Source: CAVQAH01 sp963784195 (GTDB taxonomy: Bacteria; Acidobacteriota; Vicinamibacteria; Vicinamibacterales; 2-12-FULL-66-21). Taken from it: 46,454 bases of DNA. The translations under genes were made by a program, and so were the position numbers. Shown in pieces: positions 17,720 through 28,044 of this stretch (within the stretch, counting starts at the first letter, position 1; each line of letters begins with the position of its first letter). Under the pieces are notes generated by a model. The model had not been told where the DNA came from. It was given only the letters and a program-made list of their open reading frames with translations, and ran no database searches. The DNA lies in the NCBI GenBank assembly GCA_963784195.1, contig CAWARA010000014.1, positions 1-46,454 on the forward strand, written 5' to 3'.

Positions 17720-18629
17720 ATGCGCGTGGTCTTGATTCACAATCCAGGGTCTGGTGACGACGACCACGCCGGTGAGCACCTCATCGACCTGCTTGCGCGC
17801 GCGGGTCACCGCGTCGACGTATTACAGGTCGAACACGCTCTGGCACCCGGCACTCGACGACAATCCTGATCTCCTCGTCGTTGCGGGCGGGGACGGCACT
17901 GTTGGCGAAGTGGCGCGGGCTGCCGCCTCCCGGAACATTCCCATCACCATTCTGCCGACCGGAACCGCAAACAACATCGCGGGATACCTTGGGCTGAGTG
18001 GAATTCCACTCGAAGCTTTGGTCGACGGATGGGCGCGTGCGTCTTTGCGACCTCTCGATCTCGGCGTCGCCCGCGGGCCGTGGGGAACGCATCGGTTCCT
18101 CGAAAGCGTGGGCGTGGGTCTTCTCGCAAACCTGATCTCCGAAATCGACGCGGGTGGGGCCAGGTATGTCAACGAGATGGATGGCCGCAACGCCAGACTG
18201 ACCGCAGCTCTTGACGTACTCGAACGCGTGCTGCAACGATCCACGCCCGTGACGCTGCGAGATCGAATTGGACGACCTCCAGCTGTCTGGCCAGTACCTG
18301 CTGATCGAGATTCTCAACTTCGGTGCTGCCGGGCCAAACCTCCACTCGCCCCTCATGCCGACGGCGCCGATGGCGTGCTGGATATTGCGCTGGTCGAAGC
18401 GCGCGAGCGCCCGTGGCTCCAGCAGCACGTGTCGGACATCAGAAGAAACCCCTCCAGCGTCACACCGCTGCGCGTGCATCACGCCCGGCGGGTCACCCTG
18501 CGATGCGAGCCATGCGCCGTGCATCTCGATGATGAGATGTGGGAACCCGATGACAAAGACATCTGGTGTCGAAGCGACGGTCGGAACATGCCGCGTTCTC
18601 ACCTTCCTGATACCGCCACTCAGCAGTAA
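17720..18629 (+). pseudogene. Diacylglycerol/lipid kinase (DAGK catalytic domain), three apparent frameshifts
   Basis: Soluble lipid kinase of the YegS/DgkB-like family, which would phosphorylate diacylglycerol or a sphingoid lipid using ATP. It starts ATG 17720 with MRVVLIHNPGSGDDDHAGEH. After a shift near 17835 comes the nucleotide-binding signature VVAGGDGTVGEVARAA and PTGTANNIAGYLG. Near 18268 the frame changes again (ELDDLQLSGQYLLIEILNF), and near 18345 once more (DGADGVLDIALVEARERPWL). It finishes with the C-terminal beta domain (RRVTLRCEPCAVHLDDEMWE). All expected blocks are present and well conserved, so the frames may be broken only in this sequence rather than in the organism. Length about 300 residues, normal for the family. 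Confidence 0.8.
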
Positions 18630-18791
18630 GGCCACCTAGCAGGTACCGTTAGATCTAACCTCAGCAGTTGTAGCTCATGCCTTAGTTGGCAGGGATGAGC
18701 ATGGCATGCGCCTGGGTGTAGACTGCTAATTCGAATTGATCGAATACGTGATCGCAGGGTTGAGTCGAATTCTTTAACTGGGGGAGGAGAC
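18630..18791 (+). promoter_or_regulatory. 5' leader of the second TonB receptor
   Basis: This AT-richer stretch precedes the receptor. It contains an imperfect hairpin at 18673-18700 (GCTCATGCC against GGGATGAGC, one mismatch) and a strong ribosome site (GGAGGAG at 18783-18789) directly before the ATG at 18792. The hairpin may be regulatory; no known riboswitch was recognised. Confidence 0.35.
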
Positions 18792-21700
18792 ATGCGGCGA
18801 CTTACATGCGGATTACTTCTCGCTGCCTTGCTGTGCGCCTGGCCTGCTGCGGCCCAGGAAACACGCGGGGCTGTCGAGGGAATCATCAAGGACACCTCGG
18901 GTGCAGTACTGCCCGGGGCCACTGTTGAGGCCAAGAGCGAGGCGGGCGTGTTCACGGCAGTGACCGACGCCAACGGTATCTATCGTTTCCCGGCATTGAA
19001 TCCCGGGCGATACGAGATCAGCGCCACGATGCAAGGCTTCGTCACGGCGAAGAGCGCGCCGGTGATTGTCGAGGTCGGCAAACTGCTCAAGGTGGATCTC
19101 GCGATGAACGTCGCGGGCGTTGCTGAGAGCGTTCAGGTGACCGCCGAATCGCCGACGATCGACGTGAAGCAGTCGACGGCCGCGACGAACCTTCGTGCCG
19201 ATGCGATCGATCGCCTGCCAAAAGGGCGCGACTTCACCTCCCTCGTCACCATGGCGCCGGGCGCCAACGCCGAGAGCCGCAGCGGCGGAGTCTCGATCGA
19301 CGGCGCATCCGCTGCGGAGAACAAGTGGTATCTGGATGGCATCGACACCACGAACCTGCGGACCGGAATTTCGGCGACTCCGTTCCTGACCGATTTCATC
19401 GAAGAGGTACAGGTCAAATCGTCCGGTTATCCTGCAGAATTCGGCGGCTCCACGGGTGGCGTCGTCAGCGTCATTTCCAAGAGCGGGACGAACCAGTTTC
19501 GCGGCGAGGCTGGCGTCTACTTCAACAACGATGGGCTGAACGGCGATCTGGCGCTGAACAACGTCTTCGGAACCGCAGGTGGAAGCGCGCGCCGGAAGCG
19601 GTTCGCGCAGTTCGCTGCAGGAACAACTGGCACTCGACGCGCGTTGCGTCTTCTGCTGAGCGGCGCCAACGAGGCGGAGACGGTTGAATACCCGAAGGAC
19701 GACTACTCGCGCTGGGATCCGCACTTCCAGGTGGGCGGCCCAATCGTGCGCAACAGGCTGTGGTTCTGGGCCGGTTACACGCCGCAGATTGAAGACACCG
19801 ATCGAACGGTCACGTTCACCTCCAACGGGCTGACGGATACGTTCAACAGCAAAGAGACGACGCAGAACATGGTCGGCAACGTGACCTGGCAGATGTCCGA
19901 CGCGTTGAGACTTCGTGTGTCGGGCCAGAACCGTCCATTCGAACAGGACGGCCGCTTGCCGAACCTGGACGGCGGGAGCAACCCGGTGACGCAGTTCGCC
20001 GACCTTGGCATCGAGCAGGACAACATCACGACGACAGGCAATCTCGACTGGGTGGCTCTCGCCCAGCGTCTTCCTGAACGCCAAGGTCAATTACTTGAAG
20101 TACGACACCAGAGACCTCGGCATCCCGGACGAGACCTGGCACGAGTTCGTGCAAGGTTCCAACGCGACGTTCGAAACGCGGCCAGACCTCGTCAGGGCCG
20201 CCGGATTCAGCAGCCTGCTGACGAATCGCGCGCGCCAACGGGACATTTACACGCGGATGGGCGCAACGGCTGACGCAACGTTCTATGTGACCGCCGGCGG
20301 TCAGCACACGTTCAAGACCGGCCTCCAGTTCGAGCGCATCGGCAACGATGTCGCCGACATCGAGCAGCAGCCAAACGTCTCCTTCTACTGGGATCAGTCG
20401 CGGACGACGCTGGACGGACGCATCGAGCGCGGCACGTACGGCTACTGGTCGTGGCGTCGAGTTCGGCACTCTGGGCGAGGTCAACGTCAACAACCTCGGG
20501 CTCTTCTTCCAGGATGCGTGGACGGTCAACAACAAGCTGACGTTGAATCTCGGCATCCGGACGGAGCGGGAAGACGTGCCGTCGTACCGGGAGAATCTCA
20601 ACGGCATCGAGTTCAGCTTTGCCGACAAGCTGGCGCCGCGCGCTGGGTTTGCCTACGACGTTGCCGGCGACGGCAAGTGGAAGATCTACGGTTCCTGGGG
20701 CGTGTTCTACGACACGATGAAGCTCGAGCTTCCGCGCGGCGCGTTCGGCGGCGACGTGTGGGACGAGGAGTACTACACGCTGGACACGCTGGATTGGAAC
20801 CTGATCCTGGCCACCGGCGCCGATGGCCTGAAGCCAGGACGATTCCTCGAAGTCGTCGACTTCCGCATCCCGTCGAACGATCCGTCGTGCCCTGAGTGCG
20901 GCGCGATCGACCCGGACCTCAAGCCATTCAAGCAGCAGGAGTTCGTCGCCGGAATCGATCACGAGATCTCACCCAGGGTTGCGGTGTCGGCACGCTACGT
21001 CCACAAGCAGGTGGATCGAGCGATCGAAGACGTTGGCGTCATCGTGCCCGGCGTCGGCGAAGTATTCTTCATTGCCAACCCCGGGGAAGGGACCGCAACT
21101 ACGATCAATGCCGATGACTGCCCGACGTGTCCGGGGCTGCCGGAGATCAGGCGCGACTACGACGCGCTCGAACTGAAGCTCAACAAAAGGTTCTCGGACA
21201 ACTGGCAGTTCCTTGGCAGCTACACGTTCGCTCGGCTGGACGGAAACTACCCTGGCCTGGCCAGCTCCGACGAGATCGCACGCGTATCACCGAACGTGAC
21301 CCGCCTGTTCGACGGCCTGGTCATGGCGTTCGATCAGAACGGTCAGCCGGTCTACGGTGGGCTCAACACCGAGCGGCCACACCAGATCAAACTGCTGGGA
21401 AGCTATCATGCTGCCCACACGCACCATCCTGTCCGGTGTCTTCCGCGCGGCAAGCGGAATTCCGATCACGCGGCAAGTGAACATGATCAGCTCGCTCCCG
21501 GTTTTCTACCTCGGACGCCAGAGCGACGGCCGCACGCCGTGGTTGTCCGTGTTCGATCTGAGCCGTCCAGCAGGACATCCCACTCGGAGGCCGTCTCCGT
21601 GGTCAGGTAAGCGTGAACGTATTGAACCTGTTCGACCAAAAGGAGGTCACCGACGTCTTCCGCGTGGCAACCAGGCAGAACATGCCGATTCCGAACTGGA

Positions 21701-21835
21701 GGAGTTCTTCGCTGGCTTCGACACTGAGGCGCGCATCGACGCGCTGCACATCACGCGCGACCCGCGCTTCCTGCAGGATCAGGTACCTGGCAGACGCCGC
21801 GCGAGATCCGGTTCGGGTTCAAGATGATCTTCTAA
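18792..21835 (+). pseudogene. Oar-like TonB-dependent receptor, about six apparent frameshifts
   Basis: Outer-membrane receptor of about 1000 residues. Signal peptide (ending PAAAQE); carboxypeptidase-regulatory-like domain (about 24-110, GAVLPGATVEAKS, TDANGIYRFPALNPGRYEI); plug domain with LPKGRDFTSLVTMAPGA, SIDGASAAENKWYLDGID and EVQVKSSGYPAEFGGSTGG; then a long Oar-type barrel (GGPIVRNRLWFWAGYTPQ, LFFQDAWTVNNKLTLNLGIR). The frame changes near 20060, 20450, 21407, 21562, 21695 and 21790, yet the sequence can be followed across all of them to a barrel-type end (REIRFGFKMIF, TAA 21833-21835). At 21407, removing one C restores the reading. Continuous similarity to the very end argues for sequencing indels rather than old decay. 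A strong terminator follows. Substrate unknown. Confidence 0.82.
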
Positions 21836-21858
21836 GCCCTGAGCGTCGGTAAGACTGA

Positions 21859-21895
21859 GGCCCGCCAGCACTCCAGTTGGCGGGCCTTTTCTTTT
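21859..21895 (+). terminator. Rho-independent terminator of the TonB receptor gene
   Basis: Perfect 9-bp stem GGCCCGCCA/TGGCGGGCC with a 10-nt loop followed by TTTTCTTTT, 24 bases beyond the stop codon. This is the clearest intrinsic terminator in the window. It may also serve the convergent HAF gene. Confidence 0.88.
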
Positions 21896-21929
21896 CCACG
21901 AGAATCTGCGTCACCGGTGTGGGCAGCCC

Positions 21930-22912
21930 TCAGCCCGACGTGTCTGGTTGCACGGTGACGGTGACCGTCGTCGTGGCGGTGTTCCCCGCGGCGTCTGAAC
22001 AACTCACCACGATGGGATAGGTGCGCACGGTTCCGCCGGAACGTCGTGCGCGCAGTGCGAGCGTCAGATCCCCGGTGATCTGCGCGTCGCCCTGAGCCGC
22101 TGGTTGTGCGATGTCGTTCTCGAGCACCTGCACCTGTGTGACTCGACATTGGGGCGCCGGGTCGACGGCGTCGGTTGCAGTGACGTGGACTTGCACCCCG
22201 ATCATCTGGCCGTTCGGTGGCCATAGCACCGACGGATCAGCGGAGGCGCTGGTAATCATTGGGGCGACGGTGTCTTCCACCGGGGTCAGGCGATACGTTC
22301 GGACTCCCTCGAGCGTGTTCGAAACCGCCACGATCTGGCCGCGGTTGTTGATCGCCCGGGCGAACACGAGCCTGAGACCGAGGTGCGCAGGAACGGCGGT
22401 GTTCAGGTCAATCATGCCCTCGTGGTCGGTGTAAACGAACGCGTGTCCCTGCCCATTGGCCAGATCGCTCCAGCCGACGATCTCGCCGTTATCGTTGATG
22501 CCTTCAGCGCAGCTCGACGATCCGCCCAGCGTTCCCAGGTCCTCGAGCGGCATGAACTCGCGCGAGCGATACGCGTGGCTCACGACATCTCCCAAGCCGG
22601 CGCACCCAACGATCACGTTCGAGCGTTGTTGATGCCGAACGCCTGACTGAATGTCCCGAACGCCGCGCCACCCAGGTCCTGAATCCCACCGGAGTCGGTG
22701 TAGCGGAACGCGTGGAAATCACCTGAGGCTTCCTGGTAGTACCCGGCGATGTCGCCGTTCTCGTTGATGGCGAAGCCCTCTGTGTACGAACTGCCGAGCG
22801 TGCCGATGTCTTCCACGAGATACACGCGCGATGGCTGCCCGTGTACAGGCTCGCGCCCGATGATTCCAATCCCGACGACCGCAACCAAAAATAGCGATTT
22901 GTAGTGGCGCAC
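21930..22912 (-). CDS. HAF-repeat exported protein (one frameshift near 22615)
   Basis: Probable extracellular protein of about 327 residues. GTG at 22912 is chosen because AAGGAG lies six bases upstream. It begins with a signal (YKSLFLVAVVGIGIIG to VHGQ). HAF-type repeats follow, each with a LGTLGSS/LGGSSS phrase, a GINDNGEIVG-like phrase and a HAFVYTDHEG-like phrase. The third of these (EDLGTLGGSSSCAEGINDNG) starts after the frame change near 22615. The C-terminal ~110 residues form a bacterial Ig/HYR-like domain (TDAVDPAPQCRVTQVQV, VSCSDAAGNTATTTVTV). HAF repeats are of unknown function, usually in secreted proteins. It converges on the TonB receptor. Confidence 0.75.
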
Positions 22913-23321
22913 AGGCAGCTCCTTTTTTCGCACGCCTGCCGCGAGCAAGCATTGTGCCCGCCTGTTTCATGCGAAACGATCGCGCTGCGATTGGAGTGTG
23001 GTGGCTACTGTGCTCTGTGTGCGGTTACAGATTCTTCGGTCAACTGTCGTATTCGTGGGCTGTCGACTGACGCGCGTCAGCTCGCGTCAACTCCCAACCT
23101 CCAACTCCCAACTCCGGGCCAATCGAGCGTCACCCGCTCGGCGTCAGTACGATCGCGACGGCCACGACGACCACGACGTCAGTGATTTTGGCGTCGTGTT
23201 CGTCGTGATCGTCGTGACCGTTCCTGGAACGCGTCAGGCCGTCTAACTGGAACGCGTCAGGCCGTCTAAGTTGACAACGCACGACGCGAGCGGTGCTCAC
23301 AGCTGGCAGTTCTCTACGAGA
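22913..23321. other. Intergenic stretch with short repeats
   Basis: About 400 bases. The first part holds the promoter side of the HAF gene. Around 23090-23116 are short repeats of CAACTCC/CCAACTCC type. An exact 23-bp tandem duplication follows at 23224-23269. No gene with recognisable motifs was seen. Confidence 0.5.
23224..23269. repeat. Exact tandem duplication of 23 bp
   Basis: Two identical adjacent copies (23224-23246 and 23247-23269), each starting CTGGAACGCG and ending GCCGTCTAA. Perfect identity suggests a recent slippage or rearrangement, next to the mosaic of gene fragments. Confidence 0.9.
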
Positions 23322-23535
23322 TCACTCCGTCCGCAGCGCCTTGATTGGCGAGATACCCGCGGCACGCGCGGCGGGAATGACCGCAGCGAAGAACGCACAC
23401 GCACCGAGCGACAGCGCGCCCACGCCGAGCGCCACCGGATCCCAGAACTTCACGTTGTAGAGCTGCGCCGACAGCAGCTGCCCGGCGCCCACGGCCAGTG
23501 GCAGCCCGAGCACGAGGCCGATCAGCACGCGTCTG
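23322..23535 (-). pseudogene. C-terminal fragment of an ADOP permease
   Basis: Encodes about the last 70 residues of an ADOP permease (GLVLGLPLAVGAGQLLSAQL to AAGISPIKALRTE, stop at 23322). At both DNA and protein level it is nearly identical to the end of the intact permease at 29147-31705, with only scattered differences over ~210 bases. Similarity stops abruptly near 23530, where a different sequence begins. There is no start, so it cannot be functional. It is probably a duplicated or recombined tail of the neighbouring gene or of a close relative. Confidence 0.85.
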
Positions 23536-23538
23536 AGC

Positions 23539-23588
23539 GTCCAACAGGACATCCAACTCGGGGGCCGTCTCCGTGGTCAAGTAAGCGT
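23539..23588 (+). pseudogene. 50-bp piece of a TonB-receptor barrel
   Basis: Matches 46 of 50 bases of the receptor segment at 21565-21614, which encodes QQDIPLGGRLRGQVSV; here it would read QQDIQLGGRLRGQVSV on the plus strand. It is fused directly to the permease fragment on its left and the PEP-CTERM tail on its right. It is a remnant only. Confidence 0.7.
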
Positions 23589-23685
23589 CGCACACACTGG
23601 CAAGTCCAGATCCAAGCAAGATCAGCGAGTTGGGCTCGGGAACTGTGGTCACAGTCCCCGCAATGTCGATGTGCGAATTAACGCC
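23589..23685 (-). pseudogene. PEP-CTERM sorting-signal remnant
   Basis: Minus-strand frame reads GVNSHIDIAGTVTTVPEP followed by NSLILLGSGLASVC. This is a VPEP motif plus a hydrophobic helix, as in exosortase-sorted proteins, but the Arg-rich end is missing because the frame runs into the TonB fragment. The upstream mature part of the protein is not recognisable. It is either a truncated PEP-CTERM gene or debris. No exosortase gene lies in the window. Confidence 0.55.
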
Positions 23686-23725
23686 GGGCCGTCGTGAACA
23701 CGGCAGTGCCAGTGCCCAGGAGATG

Positions 23726-24226
23726 CTATTCGGTCTCAGTCGGGACTCGATCCTCCAGGACGATGATGCGGCGAGTCCGCACATCGACCGCATCGGATCG
23801 ACGAGCGCGTCGGAGGATCTCGGCAAACGCTTCGAACGTCGCGCGTTCCTCGCCGTCGAGACGAGATTCGGCGAGCACATCGCCAATCCGCAGCTCGAGT
23901 TCGGCAATGGAGACGTGCTCGTTGAAGGACACCAGCGCCCGGCCGTCTGCAACCGGGACCAGTTCCGCGCCAGTCCGTGATGCTAGATCCCGAGAAGAAG
24001 GCACCGTGATCACGGCGCGCTTGCCGAACCTCGTCAGTTCGGCGGCCGCGTGGAGCGCCCCAGGAGCTGCTGTCTCTACGATGCGAACGATCGCCTGGCT
24101 CAGATCAGCATCGATCGACTGAAGGACACCGATGACGTCGGTTGGCAGCGTGAGCGCCACGGAACGCGATGGCCTCGCGAACTTCTTCGGCCGCCCACGA
24201 CGCGTAGCGCGACATTCGTTCGGCAT
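23726..24226 (-). CDS. Putative DNA-binding regulator with an N-terminal RGRPKK motif
   Basis: A 166-residue protein. The N-terminus has an AT-hook-like RRGRPKKF followed by ARPSRSVALTLPTDVIGVLQ, which resembles a ribbon-helix-helix beta strand and first helix (SRSVALTLP, then DVIGVLQSIDADLSQAIVRIVE). The C-terminal ~110 residues include a predicted alpha/beta region (RAVITVPSSRDLASRTGAEL) and an acidic helical end (LDGEERATFEAFAEILRR). The layout suggests a transcription regulator with a small ligand- or partner-binding domain. Recognition is by local motif only. It stands alone, with no clear ribosome site. Confidence 0.5.
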   Translation of the reverse strand: MPNECRATRRGRPKKFARPSRSVALTLPTDVIGVLQSIDADLSQAIVRIVETAAPGALHAAAELTRFGKRAVITVPSSRDLASRTGAELVPVADGRALVSFNEHVSIAELELRIGDVLAESRLDGEERATFEAFAEILRRARRSDAVDVRTRRIIVLEDRVPTETE

Positions 24227-24605
24227 AGGGTCACTTACAGGGTCTCAAAGCAGCATCCGCACTTGAGCCGTTCCCCATGGGCGCGTCGGATCTCGTGTGA
24301 CCCAAAAAGCTGACGCACGTGGAACTATTGTCGCGGCCTTCCCGCGCCCGAACGCGGGCAACTGGTACGATTCTTCGAGAGAATATCGTCGGCTGCCTCG
24401 CGACGGTCCATTTTAGCACCCCAAACAGCTCCACTCGAACTGCTTGCTCACGCGGCGCTTTACGCCCGACGAATTGGCAACCGCGGGAATTGCCTGCGAA
24501 AAATGTGCCGGGCTCAGAAACAGGTTTTGCATTCAGTGAACCGGCCGGATTCCACGACACCTCGGTGACGCTGCTCGGGAGTGCGCAGGTCCGACGCTTC
24601 CGACA
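24227..24605. other. Intergenic region upstream of the FkbH operon
   Basis: About 380 bases between two divergently oriented genes, so promoters for both are expected here. A 6-bp-stem hairpin (CCCGCG/CGCGGG, 24341-24358) is the only structure noticed. No recognisable gene and no consensus promoter could be assigned. Confidence 0.4.
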
Positions 24606-26373
24606 ATGAACTACCTCGAGCTCAACAACGCATCGCGATCGCTCGACTATTCCGCGTGCAGCCGGACCATTCGGATTGCGCTCCTGTCGAATTCAACACC
24701 GCAGTACCTGACCCCGCTATTCAAGACGCTTCTCTGTCAGAACGGAATCCGTGCGGACGTGTATGAACCCGCATACGGCACGGCTGAGTTCGAGGTCTTC
24801 GATGCGACGTCCGGTCTCTATACGTTCAATCCGGATGTGGTCGTGATGGCGAACTCCGTACTCGCGCTGCGCGACCGGTACTATACGTTCACGGCAGAGC
24901 GGACCCGGTTCGTTGCCGATCAAGTCGAGTCGTCGACCTCACTCTGGGCAGCGCTGCGCGCGCGTAGCACGGCGGCGATCATTCAGACGAACTACGTCGT
25001 GCCCAACGAGAAACTGTTCGGCAGCTACGACGACCGGGTGGGCGCTTCCTTTACGTCGGCTGTCGCTCTCCTCAACCACCAGCTGAGTGAAGGGTCGCGC
25101 AGCCAGAATGACGTGTTCATCTGCGACGTCGACCACGTGGCCGCCTACTACGGACGCAAGCACTGGCTCGACGAGAAGATGTGGCTGCTCGCCAAGACGT
25201 ACTGCGCCTTCGATTACCTCCCGCACGCCGTGAAGAGCGTGGTCGATATCATCCTGTCGCTGAACGGCAAGGGCGTGAAATGCGTGGTCCTCGATCTCGA
25301 CAACACGCTGTGGGGCGGCATCATCGGAGACGATGGGCTCGAAGGAATTCGGCTGGGCCATCTCGGCGACGGCGAAGCGTTCGTTGGGTTTCAGCACTTC
25401 CTCCGCGCCCTGAAACAGCGCGGCATCCTCCTCGCGGTGTGCAGCAAGAACGACTCCGAGACCGCACGCTTGCCATTCCGCCAACACCCCGAGATGGTTC
25501 TGAGGGAAGACGACATTACGGTCTTCGTCGCCAACTGGGTGAGCAAGGCGGAGAACCTCAAGCAGATCGCCGACATCCTGCATGTCGGGCTCGGCTCGAT
25601 GGTCTTTGTCGATGACAATCCATTCGAGCGTGGCGTGGTGCGTGACGCGTTGCCCGAGGTGATCGTTCCCGAGCTCCCTGAAGACCCTGCCGACTATGTC
25701 CGCTGCCTCACGGAGCTCAACCTGTTCGAGACCACGAGCTACTCGGCGCTCGACGCCGGGCGCGCCGAGCTGTATCGCATCGAGGCGCAGCGCAAGCTGG
25801 CGGAACGAACGTTCGCCAATGCCGAGGACCACCTCAAGTCTCTGGAGATGAAGATCATCTGCCAGCGATTCGAGCCGTTCCATCTGCCGAGAATCGTCCA
25901 GTTGCTGCAGCGATCGAATCAGTTCAACCTGCTCACGCGGCGCTTCAACCAGGCGCAGTGTGAAGTGTTCATGCACGACACGGCGAACTGGCTGCCGTTG
26001 TACCTGAGCCTGCGCGACAAGTACCGGGGATAACGGGATCATCGGCGTGATCATCGGCCGGCTCGACCCGGGGGTCATGTCGATTGAGGAATGGGTGATG
26101 AGCTGCCGCGTTCTGGCACGAGGCGTCGAGCAGTTCGCGATGAACTTCCTCGCCGACGAAGCCCGCACACGGGGAATCGAGCGTATCAGGGCTCGGTACG
26201 TCCCGACCGCCAAGAACGGCATGGTCAAGCACTTGTTCGGGAGCCTGGGGTTTCAACGCGTAAGGGAGAGCGCCGACGGCGTCATCGACTGGGAGCTCGA
26301 GACCTCGGCGTACCGGCCGGGGATCCACTTCATCGAGCTCGACGCCGGGGAAACGCTGCATGCAGCCCGTTGA
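24606..26373 (+). CDS. FkbH-like HAD-superfamily enzyme (predicted glyceryl-ACP synthase type), one frameshift near 26024
   Basis: About 589 residues once repaired. FkbH proteins convert a glycolytic 3-carbon phosphate into a glyceryl thioester and load it on an acyl carrier protein. N-terminal SGNH-like FkbH domain (about 20-215); HAD domain (about 222-370) with motif I VVLDLDNTLWGG (Asp230, Asp232), motif II VCSKN (Ser280), Lys314 in WVSKAENL and motif IV MVFVDDNPFER (Asp336/337); C-terminal GNAT-like domain (about 400-589; RSNQFNLLTRRF, later GVEQFAMNFLADEARTRGIE). The stop at 26031-26033 disappears if one C is removed after AAGTAC, giving DKYGDNGIIGVIIGRL, so the gene is probably intact in life. 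It overlaps the ACP gene by 14 bases. The acyl group actually loaded is unproven. Confidence 0.88.
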
Positions 26374-26605
26374 CACCAGGGCCAGCCTCACCGCCGTCTT
26401 TCGCCAGGTCTTCAGTCAACCGTCATTGGACATCCACGACGAGATGACCGCCGCTGACGTGGCCGGCTGGGACTCGCTGACTCACGTGACGCTGATCTTC
26501 GCGGTCGAAAAACAGTTCGGCGTGAGATTCTCGACGCGTGATGTACAAGCGCTGAAGACGGTCGGAGACCTCGTCAGGATGATTGATCGCAAGACGCAGG
26601 GCTGA
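26360..26605 (+). CDS. Acyl carrier protein
   Basis: An 81-residue carrier protein with the canonical 4'-phosphopantetheine site GWDSLTHV (Ser39) between helices I and II, and a helix-III/IV end (VQALKTVGDLVRMIDRK). It is small and acidic around the site, as ACPs are. Its start overlaps the end of the FkbH-like gene and the MBOAT gene follows after 9 bases, so it is almost certainly the dedicated carrier between the two. By position it corresponds to DltC of the D-alanylation system, with FkbH as the loader. The housekeeping fatty-acid ACP would be elsewhere, beside fab genes. Confidence 0.92.
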   Translation: MQPVDTRASLTAVFRQVFSQPSLDIHDEMTAADVAGWDSLTHVTLIFAVEKQFGVRFSTRDVQALKTVGDLVRMIDRKTQG

Positions 26606-26614
26606 CTTGACGCC

Positions 26615-28034
26615 ATGCTGTTCACCTCGGCCAAGTTCTTCGTTCTCCTCGGTGCCACGCTGCTCGCCTGCTCCATGGTGCGGCCGTCGAGGAGGAACCT
26701 GGTCCTCCTTGCGGCCAGCTACGCGTTCTACGGCCTCTGGAGCGTCCCGTACCTGCAGCTGCTCGTGGCGGCGACGCTCGTTGCGTACGGTACCGCTCGG
26801 TGGATAGATGGCTCCCGGACCGATGCCGGAAGGCGTCACGCGCTGCTGGCCGGTGTTCTCGATTCTGCTGGCCACGCTGGCGGTGTTCAAGTACTCCGGC
26901 GTTCTGTCGTCGTTGGCGCTCGCCGCCGGAACCCCTGATGCCGCATCCGTCTTCTCGCGGATCGTCATGCCCCTCGGCATCTCCTACTACACGTTCAAGC
27001 TGCTCAGCTACGTCGTGGATGTCTACTGGGGCAAGCTGGAGGCCGAACGTGATCCCATCGCATTCGCGCTCTACCCCGCGTTCTTCCCCCAGATTTTGAG
27101 CGGTCCCATTCAGCGGGCCGACGACTTCCTGTCACAGATCAAACGGCCGATTGTGAGCGAACCCGAGTTCATCAAGAGCGGTCTGCGCTTGATGCTCTTC
27201 GGCTATTTCAAGATGAGGGTCGTGGCCGAGCTGCTCGCACCCATCGTGAACGACACGTTTGCTGCACCGCATCTGTACTCCTCGTGGGCGATGCTCCTCG
27301 GATGCTACGCGTTCGTCTTTCAGCTCTACGCGGATTTCTCGGGGATGACCGACGTTGCCATCGGTGCAGGCCGCGTGCTCGGCATCGAGACGCCGCCCAA
27401 TTTCAACATGCCGTTTGCCGCGTCGAACATTCAGGTTCTGTGGCGGCGATGGCACATCACGCTGACGCGGTGGCTTGCCGACTACGTGTTCCTGCCACTC
27501 CGCATGGCGTTGAGACGTTGGGGGGCGTTCGGAATCGCGGCCGCGATCACCATCAACTTCGTGGCAATTGGTCTGTGGCATGCGGCGAGCTGGACGTTTC
27601 TGGCGTTCGGCCTGTTGCACGCCCTTTACATGTGCCTGTCGGTCTTCACGCTGCCGCGGCGCGATGCGTTCTTCGCCCGCCATCCGGTACTGGCTCACGG
27701 CCGGCGACTGTGGGCGCCGCTGATCACATTTCAGCTCTGGACTGTCAGCGAGATCTTCTTTCGCGCCGAATCCTTGAGCCATGCCAGCGAAGTCATCGCG
27801 AAGATTCTCGCGTTCGACACGAGCGGACTTGGCTCGCCCGCATCCCTAGCCTGGGCGATTCCCGCCGTCGCGGTCATGGAAATCGTCCACTGGATCCAGG
27901 CCCGGCAGCAGGGCACCAGAATCCTGCAGGCGCTGCCCGTTGTCCCGCGCTGGTGCCTCTACTACGCGTGCCTCTTCACGATCATGATCTTCGACCAGCG
28001 TGGAGCGACCGGATTCATCTACGTCAAGTTCTGA
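26615..28034 (+). CDS. MBOAT-family membrane O-acyltransferase (AlgI/DltB-like), one frameshift near 26850
   Basis: Polytopic membrane protein of about 473 residues that would take an acyl group from the ACP in the cytoplasm and pass it to an extracytoplasmic acceptor. The first ~75 residues (LFTSAKFFVLLGATLLACS, SYAFYGLWSVPYL) read in one frame. After ~26850 the rest reads in another, from WPVFSILLATLAVFKY. Hallmarks: MPLGISYYTFKLLSYVVDVY, FFPQILSGPIQRADDF, QLYADFSGMTDVAIG, LWRRWHITLTRWL, and the catalytic-region GLWHAASWTFLAFGLLHALY with both conserved His (codons 27579 and 27618). It ends FIYVKF, close to the usual FIYFxF. It sits 9 bases after the ACP gene and 10 before the SGNH gene. Confidence 0.9.
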
Positions 28035-28044
28035 CGAGTCTGCG

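Noticed and set aside
16442..17809. 455-residue minus-strand open frame
   Set aside because: Antisense to the PEGA gene; no recognisable domain and no ribosome site.
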